Assembly: GCA_914767715.1 (NCBI GenBank)
Contig: OU612066.1
Location: 37,298,283-37,362,282 of the forward strand
Direction: 5' to 3'
DNA length: 64,000 nucleotides
From: Membranipora membranacea
Lineage: Eukaryota; Bryozoa; Gymnolaemata; Cheilostomatida; Membraniporidae
Part shown: positions 14,519-26,703 of the stretch, piece after piece
Numbering within the stretch: position 1 is the first letter of the stretch
Layout: every line of letters begins with the position of its first letter
Position numbers and translations under genes: made by a program
Notes under the pieces: generated by a model
Told to the model about the DNA's origin: nothing
Seen by the model: the letters and a program-made list of their open reading frames with translations, nothing else
Database searches by the model: none

Positions 14519-15658
14519 GTTGATACGATGCTAGTTAGAAGGAGACAATCTCAGGACTAAGCTAGCTATCTCTCACACGTCTACAGTACCACAATCTCAG
14601 CCAGATGATTATATACTACTTACATTCTCACATCGCTGCCGACAGCATTTATAGCCTTAGGGACTTTATATTGTTCAGGGGCCAGTTCAATCCAGTTTGT
14701 GGACCACTGTAAGTTCAACATCACATAGAGGAATTACATATTACTGTAGAATAAAAGGCCTTGTGTTTGAGAAATCAATCAATTATACAGTATGCCTTTT
14801 ATTTATAAGAGTATTAGCCGATTATGAAAGCTACCCTGATGAACTGTTACAGAAAAAGTCTATTAGACACACCTCTGTCACTCCCCTTTGTTATTGATTA
14901 ATCAGCCGGATTTGATTAACCGAATTTTATTTTGAGGCTGCCTTTCATCAGAGGATTGAGACCTCTTACATAAGAATATTACATATTCCTAGTTTTGTAC
15001 ACCTGTCAATCATAGAGTTATTATACATAATATCACAGAGTAAGGATATATCCTTACTCTGTGATATTATTATATGTAATAACTCTATGGTGTCAATTCA
15101 CATGGCAGAATATATAAATTTTTCATCCACAAGCTAGTGGTTGTTATTGAAAAAGGTTACATAAGCAAAGTTTTCATTCAATTGTTGATCTGATCTTCTC
15201 GATTGGAAAGATGAGACTTTTGCACCTACTTTCTTTAGATACAACAAGGGTTAAAAATCAGAGCACATGTGAGATGTAGGTCAAAAAGAAAAGAGTCACA
15301 CCTGGGAATTCATTTTCATGGAGATCCATTGGCAAGGTTGAGTATCGCTATTAAAATTTTTGGCAGATCAAACAGAAAATTCTTGTCTAGGTAAGGTCAC
15401 AGGTGTCTGGTGACAGAAATACAATCCCTTATTTATGACATTTAACCACCTGTGCAGTGGCTACTTATCATCCATTGGCAAGGTAAACCAATTTTGCAGC
15501 AAATGTATGTGGTTAACTTGAACAAATTTGACAATCTGTGAGGGGCGGGACTGCAGAAAAACATCCATCAACAGGACTATAAAATACTATGATCCGAGAA
15601 TGTGGCTCATTCAAGCTTTTGAATTTTAGAGAACGCAAGCAGAGCCAGAGTCAGCAAC
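14519..15658. promoter_or_regulatory. Divergent promoter region between MIOX-A and MIOX-B
   Basis: The two start codons face away from each other across 1.14 kb, so both promoters should lie here. No TATA box could be assigned with confidence. The most visible structure is a long palindrome at 15010-15089, listed separately. Confidence 0.5.
15010..15089. repeat. Long near-perfect palindrome between MIOX-A and MIOX-B
   Basis: The left arm begins CATAGAGTTATTATAC and ends AGAGTAAGGATA; the right arm mirrors it and ends TAATAACTCTATGG. Arms are about 37-39 bases with a few mismatches and almost no loop. It could be a palindromic MITE; the 13-base end AATAACTCTATGG also occurs in the tandem array at 26704. 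Confidence 0.85.
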
Positions 15659-18578
15659 ATGAAAGTAAAACAAGATCAGGTAAGATGAAAGAAGTATGAC
15701 GGAAGTGGTCAATAAGTCCAAGTTCTCAGACTCAAAATTGGGTGCAGTAGGAACCACCCTCTCATAGAACACTAACACAGTGCCACCAGGGTCATTTAGG
15801 ATGTATGAGTGCTAAAATGCTGACAGAAAGCAATGAAGAAACTTTTCATTTGACAGTATGTTACTTTGATGATTAATTATCTATAGAAGAGCATCATAAG
15901 ATAATACTCAGTTTTCAAATTTAGATTTTTGATTCTTTAGCCTAACCTGATGTGCAATCTTTTGAAAAAAAATTTGTAACATTTTATTACCTCTGCTGTA
16001 TCTTATCTGTGTCTACTCATATATTATTGTAGAGTGACACTGACTCGGTGAAGACACCTGACAAGTACAGAATCTTTGATGAGGTAAGACACTGTTCGAT
16101 GATATTTGACTTACATGACATGTACTGGACTTACCCTTTTTGATTTTATCATTTTCCTAGACTGGGTAACGGCAACATGACCCAGTGGTTAGATCTGAAG
16201 ATTAAAAGTTCTGTGTTGCTTTGGTAACAGGTGGTATAAGGAAGGACAACCTTTAAATGTTTGTCCTCATCTGTCATAACTTTGAGCAAAGACACCTGCT
16301 TTAAACTATTCGTTGTTTTCACAGGACCCTCAAACACCGATGGCGATAGGCATAAAGGAACTTTACTATGAAATGCACAGTACACAGACAGTCGAGTTTG
16401 TGAAGGAACAGGTGGGTTATTTGTGGAAGAACAGGTGGGTTATTTGTGGAGGAACAAGTCGGTTATTTGTGAAGGAACAGGTCTATTTGTGAAGGAACAG
16501 GTGGGTTATTTGTGGAGGAACAGGTGGGTCATTTGTGAAAGAACAGGTCGGTTATTTGTGGAGCAACAGGTGGGTTATTTGTGGGTTATTTGTGGGTTAT
16601 GTGTGGGTTATTTGTGGGTTATTTGTATCTTTAATTGCAGAAAAAAAATTAGATCTTGCCATTAAAGTCATTAATCATTGAATCACCAACTCCCGATCTG
16701 ATTATCTCTTGAGTTAGTTTAAGCACCTAAACTACTCTTGGGTAATAAAACAGTTATGTGAGTTGTTACCTCTTTTTACAGGAGGACACGACTCTCTCTG
16801 ATAATAGGTCATATCATATCTTATAAGTTTTTTCTCGCAAAAAATGTTCTGTAGTGAGGGAGGTTAATCCCATACCTCTGTTGTTCCCTAGCACAAGAAA
16901 TGGCGGACGTTTGATAAGATCGAGCTGACAGTGATGGAGGCTTTGGAGCTTCTCGCCTCTTTCGTAGATCAATCGGACCCAGACGCTGCCTTCGCTAACT
17001 CGCTACACGCCTACCAGACAGCGGAGGAGATAAGAGCTGCACACCCTGATGATGACTGGCTTCACCTCACTGGTCTTATACATGACCTCGGTAAAGTGAT
17101 GGATCACTTTGATCAACCTCAGGTGAGAGCTTGTCTAGCACCCACAGTGCCTAACAACCATCTGTACCTGTTTCTCAGTCCAGGTTGAACACCAGCACCT
17201 GTATGTCATTCCAACCCAATCTAGAGCACGTCTGCTGTAGGTTCCCTACTGTCTTTGTTTTTCATCCTTACGCAAAGGTCCTCTATCATTAATTACAAGA
17301 AATAGTATGATCAGTGATATAAAAATACTAGTTGCATTAAAATAAGATAGAAGCTTAACTCTATTTGATGATACAATCTTTTTTCTTGATTTTCCCAAAG
17401 TTCTGCACGGTTGGTGATACTTTCCCAGTAGGACTAGCACCAAGAGACTGCATCCCATTCGGTCAGAAGAGCTTCCAAGGCAACCCTGACCTTCAAGACA
17501 GCAGATACAAGTCAGTGAATGCCTTATCATACACAAATCTTAAATAAGTAAAACTATTTGGTTTTACGATGACTGTACAATCTAAAAGAGTCTCCTCATA
17601 CACAATGTAATCATAACATACATCTTTAGTGGAATCATCTTAACACAATGTCAAATAGAAATGAATAATGGTTGAGGCTGTCTACCAACAACCAAAAATA
17701 AGGTATTTCCAGAGATGCAGTAGCTCAACTTGCACTTTTCTTGTTTTGACAGCACAAGGCTCGGAATGTACAAGGAGAAATGTGGACTGGACAATATGCT
17801 CTTATCTTGGGGCCACGACGGTAAGTTTGCTAAATCAGAGAGGATCGCTATAAACATACTAATTAAATTTACCTCCACTATCAACATCCGATAGCTTGAT
17901 TTCTTGAATCAATAGTTAAACATTGAATCCAAAAAATATATAAAGACCAGATAACTTTTTGGGCTTTGTGTTAAAAAATGTTTTTATTATTGTGACTTAT
18001 GCGACTAGACAAGTTTGAAGAACCATTTGGGCTTTCCAGGGTTGCTTAGGATGTTTGCTTTGGTTGAACCCCAAATCAATTTATTCTTATAACTTTGGGT
18101 CGATTTTATTGTAGAATATCTATATTGGGTACTTAAGAACCACCCGAGCTGCACACTACCTGAGGAGTCCTTCTGGTGTATCAGATATCACTCCTTCTAT
18201 CCTCTACATAAAGATAACGAGTACCACGATCTACTCAGCGACAGCGACACCGAGAAACTCACCATGATCAAAAAATTCAGGTAAGCACAAAGCGAAAGCT
18301 TTGCGCCATTTGCCAGCGTTTTACAAATAGAAATGCAGGAGACTACCATATCTTCAATAGTTGTGGTGTGGACTGCAGATACTGATGAAGTGCTGACTAA
18401 ATAATTAAGGATCTGCAATCTGCAAAATTGTCAATAACCCCACTTCCAGTTTCTATTCTTATGTTGCAGCCCTTTTGACCTGTACTCAAAGACGGAAGAC
18501 TTCCCTGATGTTGAGGAGCTGAAGCCCTACTATCAGTCCCTCATCAACAAGTACATCCCAGGCAAAATCAAATTCTGA
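15659..18578 (+). CDS. MIOX: Myo-inositol oxygenase, copy B
   Basis: Same reaction as copy A. Eight plus-strand exons give 280 aa: 15659-15679 (MKVKQDQ), 16033-16083, 16325-16411, 16892-17122, 17401-17510, 17753-17820, 18115-18280 and 18470-18578. The six iron ligands are kept: HAYQTAE, LIHDLGK, SWGHDEY, RYHSFYPLH and PFDLY. VGDTFPVG is intact, but the substrate loop reads DQSDPDA instead of DESDPDV, and the following segment (AFANSLHAYQ) is also divergent. Exons 3, 4, 5, 7 and 8 have the same lengths as in copy A; exon 6 is one codon shorter, and exons 1-2 differ, as expected for the variable N-terminus. The exon 3 donor lies inside a minisatellite that has copied it several times. Confidence 0.94.
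16399..16622 (+). repeat. 23-bp minisatellite spanning the MIOX-B exon 3 donor site
   Basis: Units of about 23 bases, core GGAACAGGTGGGTTATTTGT, begin within the end of exon 3 and run into the intron, ending in shortened TGGGTTATTTG units. Each full unit repeats the exon end ...GGAACAG followed by a GTGGGT donor. Confidence 0.85.
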
Positions 18579-20291
18579 ATGGAAGACAGCTTACAATTGT
18601 GAAAGTTATTACATGTTCTTTACTGATGTACTCAAACGCATTTCAACCACTCCAATATAATTTCAAAAGGGTCTGATAAACATGGACTGTAGTATACAAG
18701 TTTAAGATGTGACACACTACCAAACAATTATAAATATGAATGAACTGCGCCAAAACTTTATATTTTGTACATTTTAGTCTCTCGTTTTACAATCGTAACC
18801 AAATGGCCTGTATACAGATGAATAGATGACTATATAACTCGATGAATATTTTTTGTATAGCATTTTGTATCATTTTACCATGCAAAGTAAATGAAAAGCT
18901 AAAAAGAGTAAGCAGATTTTATCAGTACTTCATGTAAACATACGCAGCCTAAATCAGAAAATGGGCTATGCAAGTGATAGTCAGCTACAATCAACACAGA
19001 CATGACAAAAAATACTCAAGGGAATTAGATCAGGGGGACACACTTTGGTAAATTTTGAAAATCTAAAAATCATGCCATTACGAACGCTGTTAGAATACAG
19101 AATGTCAAAGCAATTATTAAAATCTGCCAAGGTGCAATCTCACTGTTGAGCTGGCGGGCATCTCTGGTCATGATGCGGACAGTGGGTATGGATGGCATGT
19201 GTTGCCTGGGCTCTTACCAATGTTCATGTGATGTGTTGTAACTATTTAGAGGGTTGGCTTCACTCTAGTCACAAAAAAGTGTTTGGATAAACAGTGCTTG
19301 ATTCAGGTTCGTATTATTTGGTAATGATACCATAGATTGATAGATTGATTGTGATAGCCAATCTGCAGTTCTGGAGGTTTTGTTTTGTTGGAGTTTCTCA
19401 TTTTTTTCTTAATAAACCTTATCATACAAAAGGTCACCAGTTTTATAGAATTTATAAATGTATAGACAAATTGTGCTTTAATAAGTAAACACTCTGTTTT
19501 ATCAAAATGTTTTTAAAGGTAATCAGAGGTTATGGGACACAAAAAAATCATTTCTATTAAAGTTATCAATAAAAATTTATTAGGGTTCATAGTTGTTAAT
19601 TTTCTTTACTGTCACAAAATACCTGTGTTGATGATTAATTTGGGAAAAAATGTTGATACAGAAAGACCAAATGTAAGAACTAGCGATGCAGTTATGAAAA
19701 TTCATTTTGGAATAATCTCGTCATTCCTAATGAAACACTGAATGCATCAAAAAGGCAGGTAAAATATAAAACTTGAGTGAATTTAGGGACTTAAGGAGTT
19801 TGGTTTCATGAAAATCAACGCATCCCACGGGTGTGTTGTCACCATAGACTTAATAATTATTATTAAGTTTATGGTTGTCACTGAAATCTTGGAAGAATGA
19901 ATTTTGTAAATTGTTTTATTTTATAATCATAAATCCATCTTTCATTCATCCTTAGTTGGAGGTAAAGAGGAAACTGTAGAAATTACAGGTGATATTATTG
20001 TGCAATTAAAACAGTTGCACATTTACACATTTACAAAGCTGTTCTTGATTGCAGGAGCGACCCATGAAAAGCATAGTATTATCTGCTAGTGTCTGCGTCT
20101 AGCTGTAGGTAATCTTTCAAACTGGTTTGCTATGCTTGTTAGCGTTTTATCGCAGTTTGAAGTGAAAGCAAAAATATGGTCCAAAAAATGCATAAAGTAT
20201 AACATAGCTCGTAATTTAAAATTTAAACTCCTTATACATAATAAATGTATAACGTATAAAAGTAATCTTTGGTGATAATGTGTGTAAAACA
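18579..20291. other. Intergenic between MIOX-B and MIOX-C 3' ends
   Basis: Both genes end here. It is AT-rich with no supported gene. It contains one palindrome of the CCATAGACTTA family at 19841-19875. Confidence 0.65.
19841..19875. repeat. CCATAGACTTAAT palindrome
   Basis: ACCATAGACTTAAT is mirrored by ATTAAGTTTATGGT with one mismatch and a short AT spacer. Flanks TTGTC and TGTCA partly extend the symmetry. Looks like a tiny palindromic MITE or its footprint. Confidence 0.7.
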
Positions 20292-23200
20292 TCAGAATTT
20301 GATTTTCCCAGGTACATATTTGTCTATGAGCTCCTGGTAATAAGGCTTCAGCGTCTCGATCTCAGGTATATCTGTCTTTGTGTACAAATCAAACGGTCTA
20401 CAAGTAGTAAGAATGAGAAGAACCAGTCAGGCAATGTCACATTGGTGGCGCAAAGTGGAAAGGGTTTATCTTTGTTTGTCTTGGGAAATGTAGAAGAATT
20501 AATGTCGCTGTTTGAAGCAGTTCTCTGTTTGCAAAACATAAGTGGGTAACCTCATTGCTCAAGCTGTCAGCAAACCAACTTAGGTGTCCATAATGATAGC
20601 AGATAAGGGTCGACACTTTACAAACCCCAATCATACCCGCTAGAACACTGCTATGCAGGCCAATGTCAACTAACCAATCTGGAAATGGGAACCGGGTCAG
20701 ATAAACAATATCAACGAGCGCAACTATATGATTTTGGCATATTACACGAAATCTTATCGGGAAGGTATGAGTGAGGTAGACCAAAGCTGCACTTTCCTTA
20801 CATATTGCTCTGCTCATACTTACTTGAACTCTTTGACCCATTTAAGGATGTTGATATCGTCATGGTTACAAAGATCTGTATAATCTCCCTGATCATGCCA
20901 TGGATAGAATGAGTGATATCTGATACACCACATCCCTTCTTTAGGTAATGTACACTCACTGTGATTCTTCAACGCCTGGTACAAATATTCTGTAAGTAAA
21001 TAAATGACTACCAATACTTATAAACCAGGGCCTGATGCTTTCAAAATAAGGCTGCATATACATTTATTACGATTCCAAACTATCAATTATGACGGTTTTG
21101 CTCTCGAAATGATTAATCAGCTAATCTGATACCATAAGTTTTGAGTTTGGCCTCACCATCATGTCCCCATGTCATGAGCACATAATCGAGTCCACAATTC
21201 TTCTCATACATTCCAAGAGGAGATGATCTGAAATTATAATTTTTAGATGAGATGGTGATGCTGGTGAAAGGGGGTAAAATGGAATGTCATTTGATCTCTA
21301 AATCAGTTAAATACAAAAATATAGTAAAACTACACATCTTTTTTTTCAGCCTGTTCTATTCCATATTTATGGCAGAGGACTCAAACAAATAAACTTTTTT
21401 TCAAGTTTTAACAAATTGAAAATTTACCATGGGTAGAATACAGTACATCTCTAAGTCATACAAATTGGTCTAACTGAAATCACCCCAATTTTCAGCGGTA
21501 TGCTTTGCTTTGTGTATTTAAACTTACGTGTATTCAGGATTTTGCATATCTGGACATTTCTGGAAACTTTTGATGCCATATCTGATAGTTCGCCTTGGAG
21601 GCATTCCAACTGGGTATGTATTACCCACAGTGCACCACTGTATAATAATACAGGTAGAACATTCGGAATATGTCACCATGGTATTAGTACAGATAATAGA
21701 ATTCAGAGTAGCTGCTCTCAGATACTGGAGTCAGTGGTAGGATTGGATCATAAACATATGAATACTTGTGTTTATATTAGATTCCAGTCAAGAGTATTTA
21801 TATCTTGATGGATGGGATATAAGCTCAGAACAGACAACTCCTTACGAAATTATATCAGCCATTATCATAAAAGATCTTAATAGGAAGTTGTGAACTGACC
21901 TGCTCTTGCCCGTACAGCCCCATGATCTTCCCAATGTCGTGTATAAGCCCTGTAAGCTGGAGCCAGTCTTTATCTGGATGTCTCTCCCTGATCCTCTCGG
22001 CGGTCTGGAAGGCGTGGTATATATTCGGCAGGTCTACCGTCGGATCTCCGTGATCTACGAATGTGTTGAGCAGGTCGAGAGCCTCCATCACTGTCAGCTC
22101 CAGTTTATCAAAGGCGCACCATTTCTCTTGCTAAAAAAAGATGTAAGCTTAGAGAACAAAGCACACAAAGTTCAGAGTTGAATTCAAGACACAGGTCAGG
22201 CAAAAGATTCTATCCATCATCTTCATAAGCACAAGCAACAAATGAAATGTCAACAAATTAAGAGATTTTGTCGATAGATATCGAGTGCCTGGGAGAAAGG
22301 TAATATGATGTGATGGGCCTGTGCCTGTGCCAGGACACTGAAGTTGACTGATAGAGTTTGACAGTTGGATTGCAAAACTTGACATGCTTTGCAGCCGATG
22401 AGTGAGTCCATTGCTGTAACTCTGCACCATCTAGCAAGTTTCACTTTTTTTCAAATTCTGGAGACAAGACTGAGTAGTCTAAATATAGACTCTAGGCTTT
22501 TGTGTTTTGGTCAAAATCAGGTGGTGGCGGCATACATTTGCTAATTGCTCACACTTTCATGCAAACAGAGGTTTGGCCAGGTTAATTTTCCGTCCCCAGC
22601 CTTGAGAATCAGTGCAGTTTGACAGATTACGCCATAGACTTAATATATTAGTAGTATATAAGTCTATGGATCACACCAAATACCAAAAAAGGCTGTAACG
22701 ATAGTTCATACCTGACTTTTGACGAACTGGACAGTTTGCTTCTCATGCATTGTATAATAAGTTTTCATAGCCCTCTGAGCGATCTCTGTCTGAGGATTCT
22801 GAGAAATAAAACAACATAAGTTATTAAATGTCACCTCCAAGCTGGTTACCTAATACCTTTCCTCTCAAATTTTGTTAATTTTTTCTGCGTAACATGATCC
22901 AACTTGCCTGCATTTAGGGTTTGAGCCGGCGGCGGCAGCTCACCAGTAGAATGGGCATGACTTACTGCGGGCAAATTGGACCAAACTTGTTGGAGGTAAG
23001 TCGCAGGGCGCAGTCAGTGGTTATATCATGACTTTCCATAATAGCATACGGATTATTGAAATGACAGCTATTACATGTTCTCTGATTGGCAAACGTTTGT
23101 CTCAAATGAGAATTGAAAGGTTTGGTGTCATTTACTTATGTGCACCCAAACCTTTCACTTCATTGATTGTCATCTATGGATCCAACATAATAGTGGTTCA

Positions 23201-23818
23201 TACAAACATATACGAATAGTTTTGCTCACTTACTGAGACAACAATCATGAATCATATTCATGTAATCATTTTTCAAAACAGAAATTAGCACAGTATGTCA
23301 TCAAACCAAAGTCGTATTAGGTGGGGTCTGATCATGTAGACAAATTTGACAGAACTTGAGGTACATACATCATCATAGAAAGTCAACGGATCAGGGTCCT
23401 CAAAAGTAAATACTTTCTTCTTTTCTTCAACACTGCTGCCATTGGCTTCTGCACACACTGTTATTGGCTGTAAGACAAAATATATCTATCAGAGAAGTGA
23501 TATTTGTATATTCTTGGTGTTGGAATAACATAAAAAGAGTATCGGGCTATATGGTGAATTTTTAATCGGTTCTGACTGTATGGTGCAGCATCTAATATGG
23601 TGAAACTTCAAAATGATTTTCAATCAGCAGAGTACTATTACAACACACATTAATCTCAAGGAATTGAAACTAAACTAACGGCTAAGGGTTTATGTGGCAC
23701 AGTTTATGGTTATATATCCAAACCAGAATAATATGTGATGCAGTATGTCACTGAGCTACTGACAGACTAGAAGCAATTTTAATATGGCTACTTGTGTGAC
23801 TCTTACTTTGTGTTTCAT
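20292..23818 (-). CDS. MIOX: Myo-inositol oxygenase, copy C (diverged substrate pocket)
   Basis: Eight minus-strand exons join to 293 aa: 23818-23807 (MKHK, in a CCACCATG context), 23467-23369, 22798-22712, 22130-21900, 21637-21528, 21227-21157, 20989-20824 and 20397-20292. Iron ligands are all kept (YHAFQTAE, LIHDIGK, TWGHDE, RYHSFYPWH, PFDLY). Two substrate-contact regions have changed: DES becomes DHG, and VGD becomes VGN at residue 149, where mammalian MIOX has an Asp that contacts inositol. The second exon is Lys/Glu-rich and unlike the other copies. Exon 7 differs from copy A at only 5 of 166 bases, whereas exon 4 differs at about 46 of 231. It may act on another polyol, act more slowly, or be regulatory; that is inference. 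Confidence 0.92.
22632..22669. repeat. CCATAGACTTAATAT palindrome
   Basis: CCATAGACTTAATATA is mirrored by TATATAAGTCTATGG around a short centre, in the intron between MIOX-C exons 3 and 4. It belongs with 19841-19875. Confidence 0.75.
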
Positions 23819-24672
23819 GGTGGATTGGATCGCTTCCTTTCAACTCAACAGCTGCTCGTCTCAAGTCAGCAGAACGATGCAACTGGACAGTCTCTCCTCC
23901 CCTGAATGAATGACACTGTGATGTAAGAGGTTTCCTAGAGCTACGAGGATATTCTGTTTTTGTGATAACACTGTCGCTGAGCTCAACTATACAAGTAGAG
24001 TATCGGAGAGAAAATGAGTAGAGATGATGTGAATACCAGGTTTTCACTCCGATAGTCAATCAGTGCTTTAACAATAAACAACAGTGAAAGTTTCTTCAAT
24101 CAATGAGCGATTTAGTCACTAAATTGTCCTAATTCCCTCTTTGGCACCAGTCAAATAACTGTCGCTTGCATAACCATGGCCATTGTCCAGTCCCACTTTT
24201 CGGCCTCTTAGGAATGAAAGCTTGTCAGAGGATTAAAATAGATATTCATTATTTCAAATCCATCCAATATCTGTTGACAAAAGGTCAATGAGGTTAACAG
24301 CTGTCTCCTTTATCTCAGACAGAGTTGTTGCCAAAATCAGAGATGAAAACAAGTGAAATTTAATCATGATCTGAACTGTGCAGAGCATTCCCTGCAGCGA
24401 GCAAATACACACCCTTGTGTCAGCTATCTCTAATTCTCATGTAGGAAACATAGCTAAATGGATTAATAAACAACTCTTATTGCTAGCTCAGAGATGTCTC
24501 AATCTTAGGAATCAATACTCTTTGCAAAATCTCATTCTCTACCGTATTGTGGGTATTTTCTGGTAAAGCGACTGATGCAGCTGGTCCCCTCCCCCAAACC
24601 AAAAAATGTTTGTTAAAACTGTCTTGACAAGCTTTGTTTGTTGGGGGGGGGGGCAAACTTGTCAGCTTGACA

Positions 24673-24738
24673 TGTCGTTTGCAAGAGTTGACAAGCTTTG
24701 TTCCCCCACCAAGCAAACCTTGTCAACTCTTGCGAACG
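24673..24738. repeat. Inverted repeat with G-run neighbour
   Basis: CGTTTGCAAGAGTTGACAAG is mirrored by CTTGTCAACTCTTGCGAACG across about 20 bases, one mismatch. Just upstream (24612-24660), GACAAGCTTTGTTTGTTGG followed by a G-run is a further partial copy. Confidence 0.75.
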
Positions 24739-26129
24739 TGCTGTCGAGGCGATGAGTTGTGTTTCCTAAAAACCTGGTTTCCGTGTTGAGGATTACTCAC
24801 TGTTATGTTTATAATTATTGAAACACAAAACTATTAATAGCCTGCTTTTCTGAGACTTGTACTGTCAGCCCTGATAATGTTATTTGTGTGAATTATTTCT
24901 TAGATTCTGACATTAAGCACCAATATAGCACTAATAGATATATAACAAATAACATAATATGACAAATCATAGAAGAACCAAGTGAGCGATGATTTTGAGA
25001 TGTGAATATGATAACGTTAAATTTGCTCATGGCGTCAGAAGATGACAGCCAAGGCCAGGCTATCACAAGGGTATACCAGCACTGGGGAGTAACCGGCAAC
25101 GCTTTAGCCTATAGTTACAAACTGGTGCTTGAGGTTCGGTATTGCTGCAACTAGGACCGTCTGTTGTTTATCGAATAAAATGGACATTTGCGCTGCAGAT
25201 GCCAATCTCAGATAATATGGAACACAATCACTGATATGACATTTAAAAAGAATCTCAAGTAATTGCCAATCTAAATACTGATACAAATCTTAATTTTCAA
25301 GTCTCGTCATATACCGTATTTCATTTTTAGATCTCTTACAATATTTGTAAAAACATTACAGAAAGCAATTATACTGTCAGGGTGTGGAAACCCTGTGCCG
25401 GCAGATTTACTTCAATTAATTGTTGATGCGACACCAATTTAACCTTAATATCATCCTACGCCATCCCATTGACATGTCCAAAAATATCCTCCAGGCATCT
25501 TTCAAATAATTTGCAGTTGATGCTGCTGCACAGTGCAGACTTTTTTTATTGCAGACACATTGTTGTTATTGTCATGACACCTCTTGAGAGGTCACATAAC
25601 AAATTAGATACCAACACTAGATATCATAAAACACTTCAACACACTTCAAAACCATAAATGCTACAGTTAAAATTTTATCTCAATTTAAACAGCAAGATCT
25701 CAAGATAAACCAACAAGTGACAGATGTACTTTTGTTTGTATCATTGTAATGCTCATAATACTGTGAGTTGCAATATAAGGAGCTAGGTGTGCACCATACC
25801 TGTCATAAATTATTTAAATTCTAATTAAAAAAATGTTTGGGGTCCTGATGGAACCTTCCCAGGGTTTATCTCCCCTGTCAAAAGAGGAAGCAAAAGAGTA
25901 GAGGAGAAAGGGAAAGAGGCATGCGCAACAAAAAAGACAGCTATCATCTGTAAATGCCTTATCTTACTAGATCACTTGAGATTGGATATTAATTTTTTAG
26001 CTTGCTGTTCCCACTGCAGACTTGGGGCCTATAGTTCAGGGACAACTTAAAAATCAAAATTCAATTTTGTCAAAAAGCTTAAAATTTCAGAGAGTTTGTC
26101 AGCATCTTGAGAACCTACAAGCTTTGTGA

Positions 26130-26155
26130 CATACAGGTACCCCTGTACCTGTATG
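26130..26155. repeat. Small perfect hairpin
   Basis: CATACAGGTAC and GTACCTGTATG pair perfectly around a CCCT loop. No adjacent gene explains it. Confidence 0.7.
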
Positions 26156-26572
26156 CCACATTATCCACCACTGGCGGTTGGTTGTTCAACGTTACTGTGC
26201 ATTACAGATTAAGCTACTTGATAACTTCCTAATATACTCTTTACCATGGTCATTGGGTTATTTATCATCGCTTTATCATTCATCATTTATCATCGCTTAA
26301 TTGGGAAGCTCAATCTCCTGTTTTGGAGTGTCATGTCTAGGTCATGTACCATCCTTGAATGAGCATCATTAATTAAATCCTGCCAGATCTTTCTGTAATG
26401 TAAAGTTGTACTGTGTAAATTTTATAAGCTGGTAGCATTTTTTATAAAGATCAGTTGCTAGCGGCATTTGGAATGGAGTAGTCGTGTCTGAATAAAACCA
26501 GAAAACTGCCAACAACACAAATAGTCGGAGTATCGTACAGCTTGTACAACCTTTTGAGCCCTTTAAAATGAT

Positions 26573-26593
26573 ATATTTATTTATTTATTTATT
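26573..26593. repeat. TTTA microsatellite
   Basis: About five TTTA units in non-coding DNA. Confidence 0.8.
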
Positions 26594-26703
26594 GAAGTTT
26601 CCTAAAAGTTTATAATTAAAGCAAATTAAAAATAACTTGTTGATCTCACACACATTAACATAGATACAAAAAATGACTTGAATAAAAAGATATAAGTGGT
26701 AGG

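Noticed and set aside
16423-16665. Open frame rich in VGYLW units
   Set aside because: It is the minisatellite following the MIOX-B exon 3 donor, not a gene.
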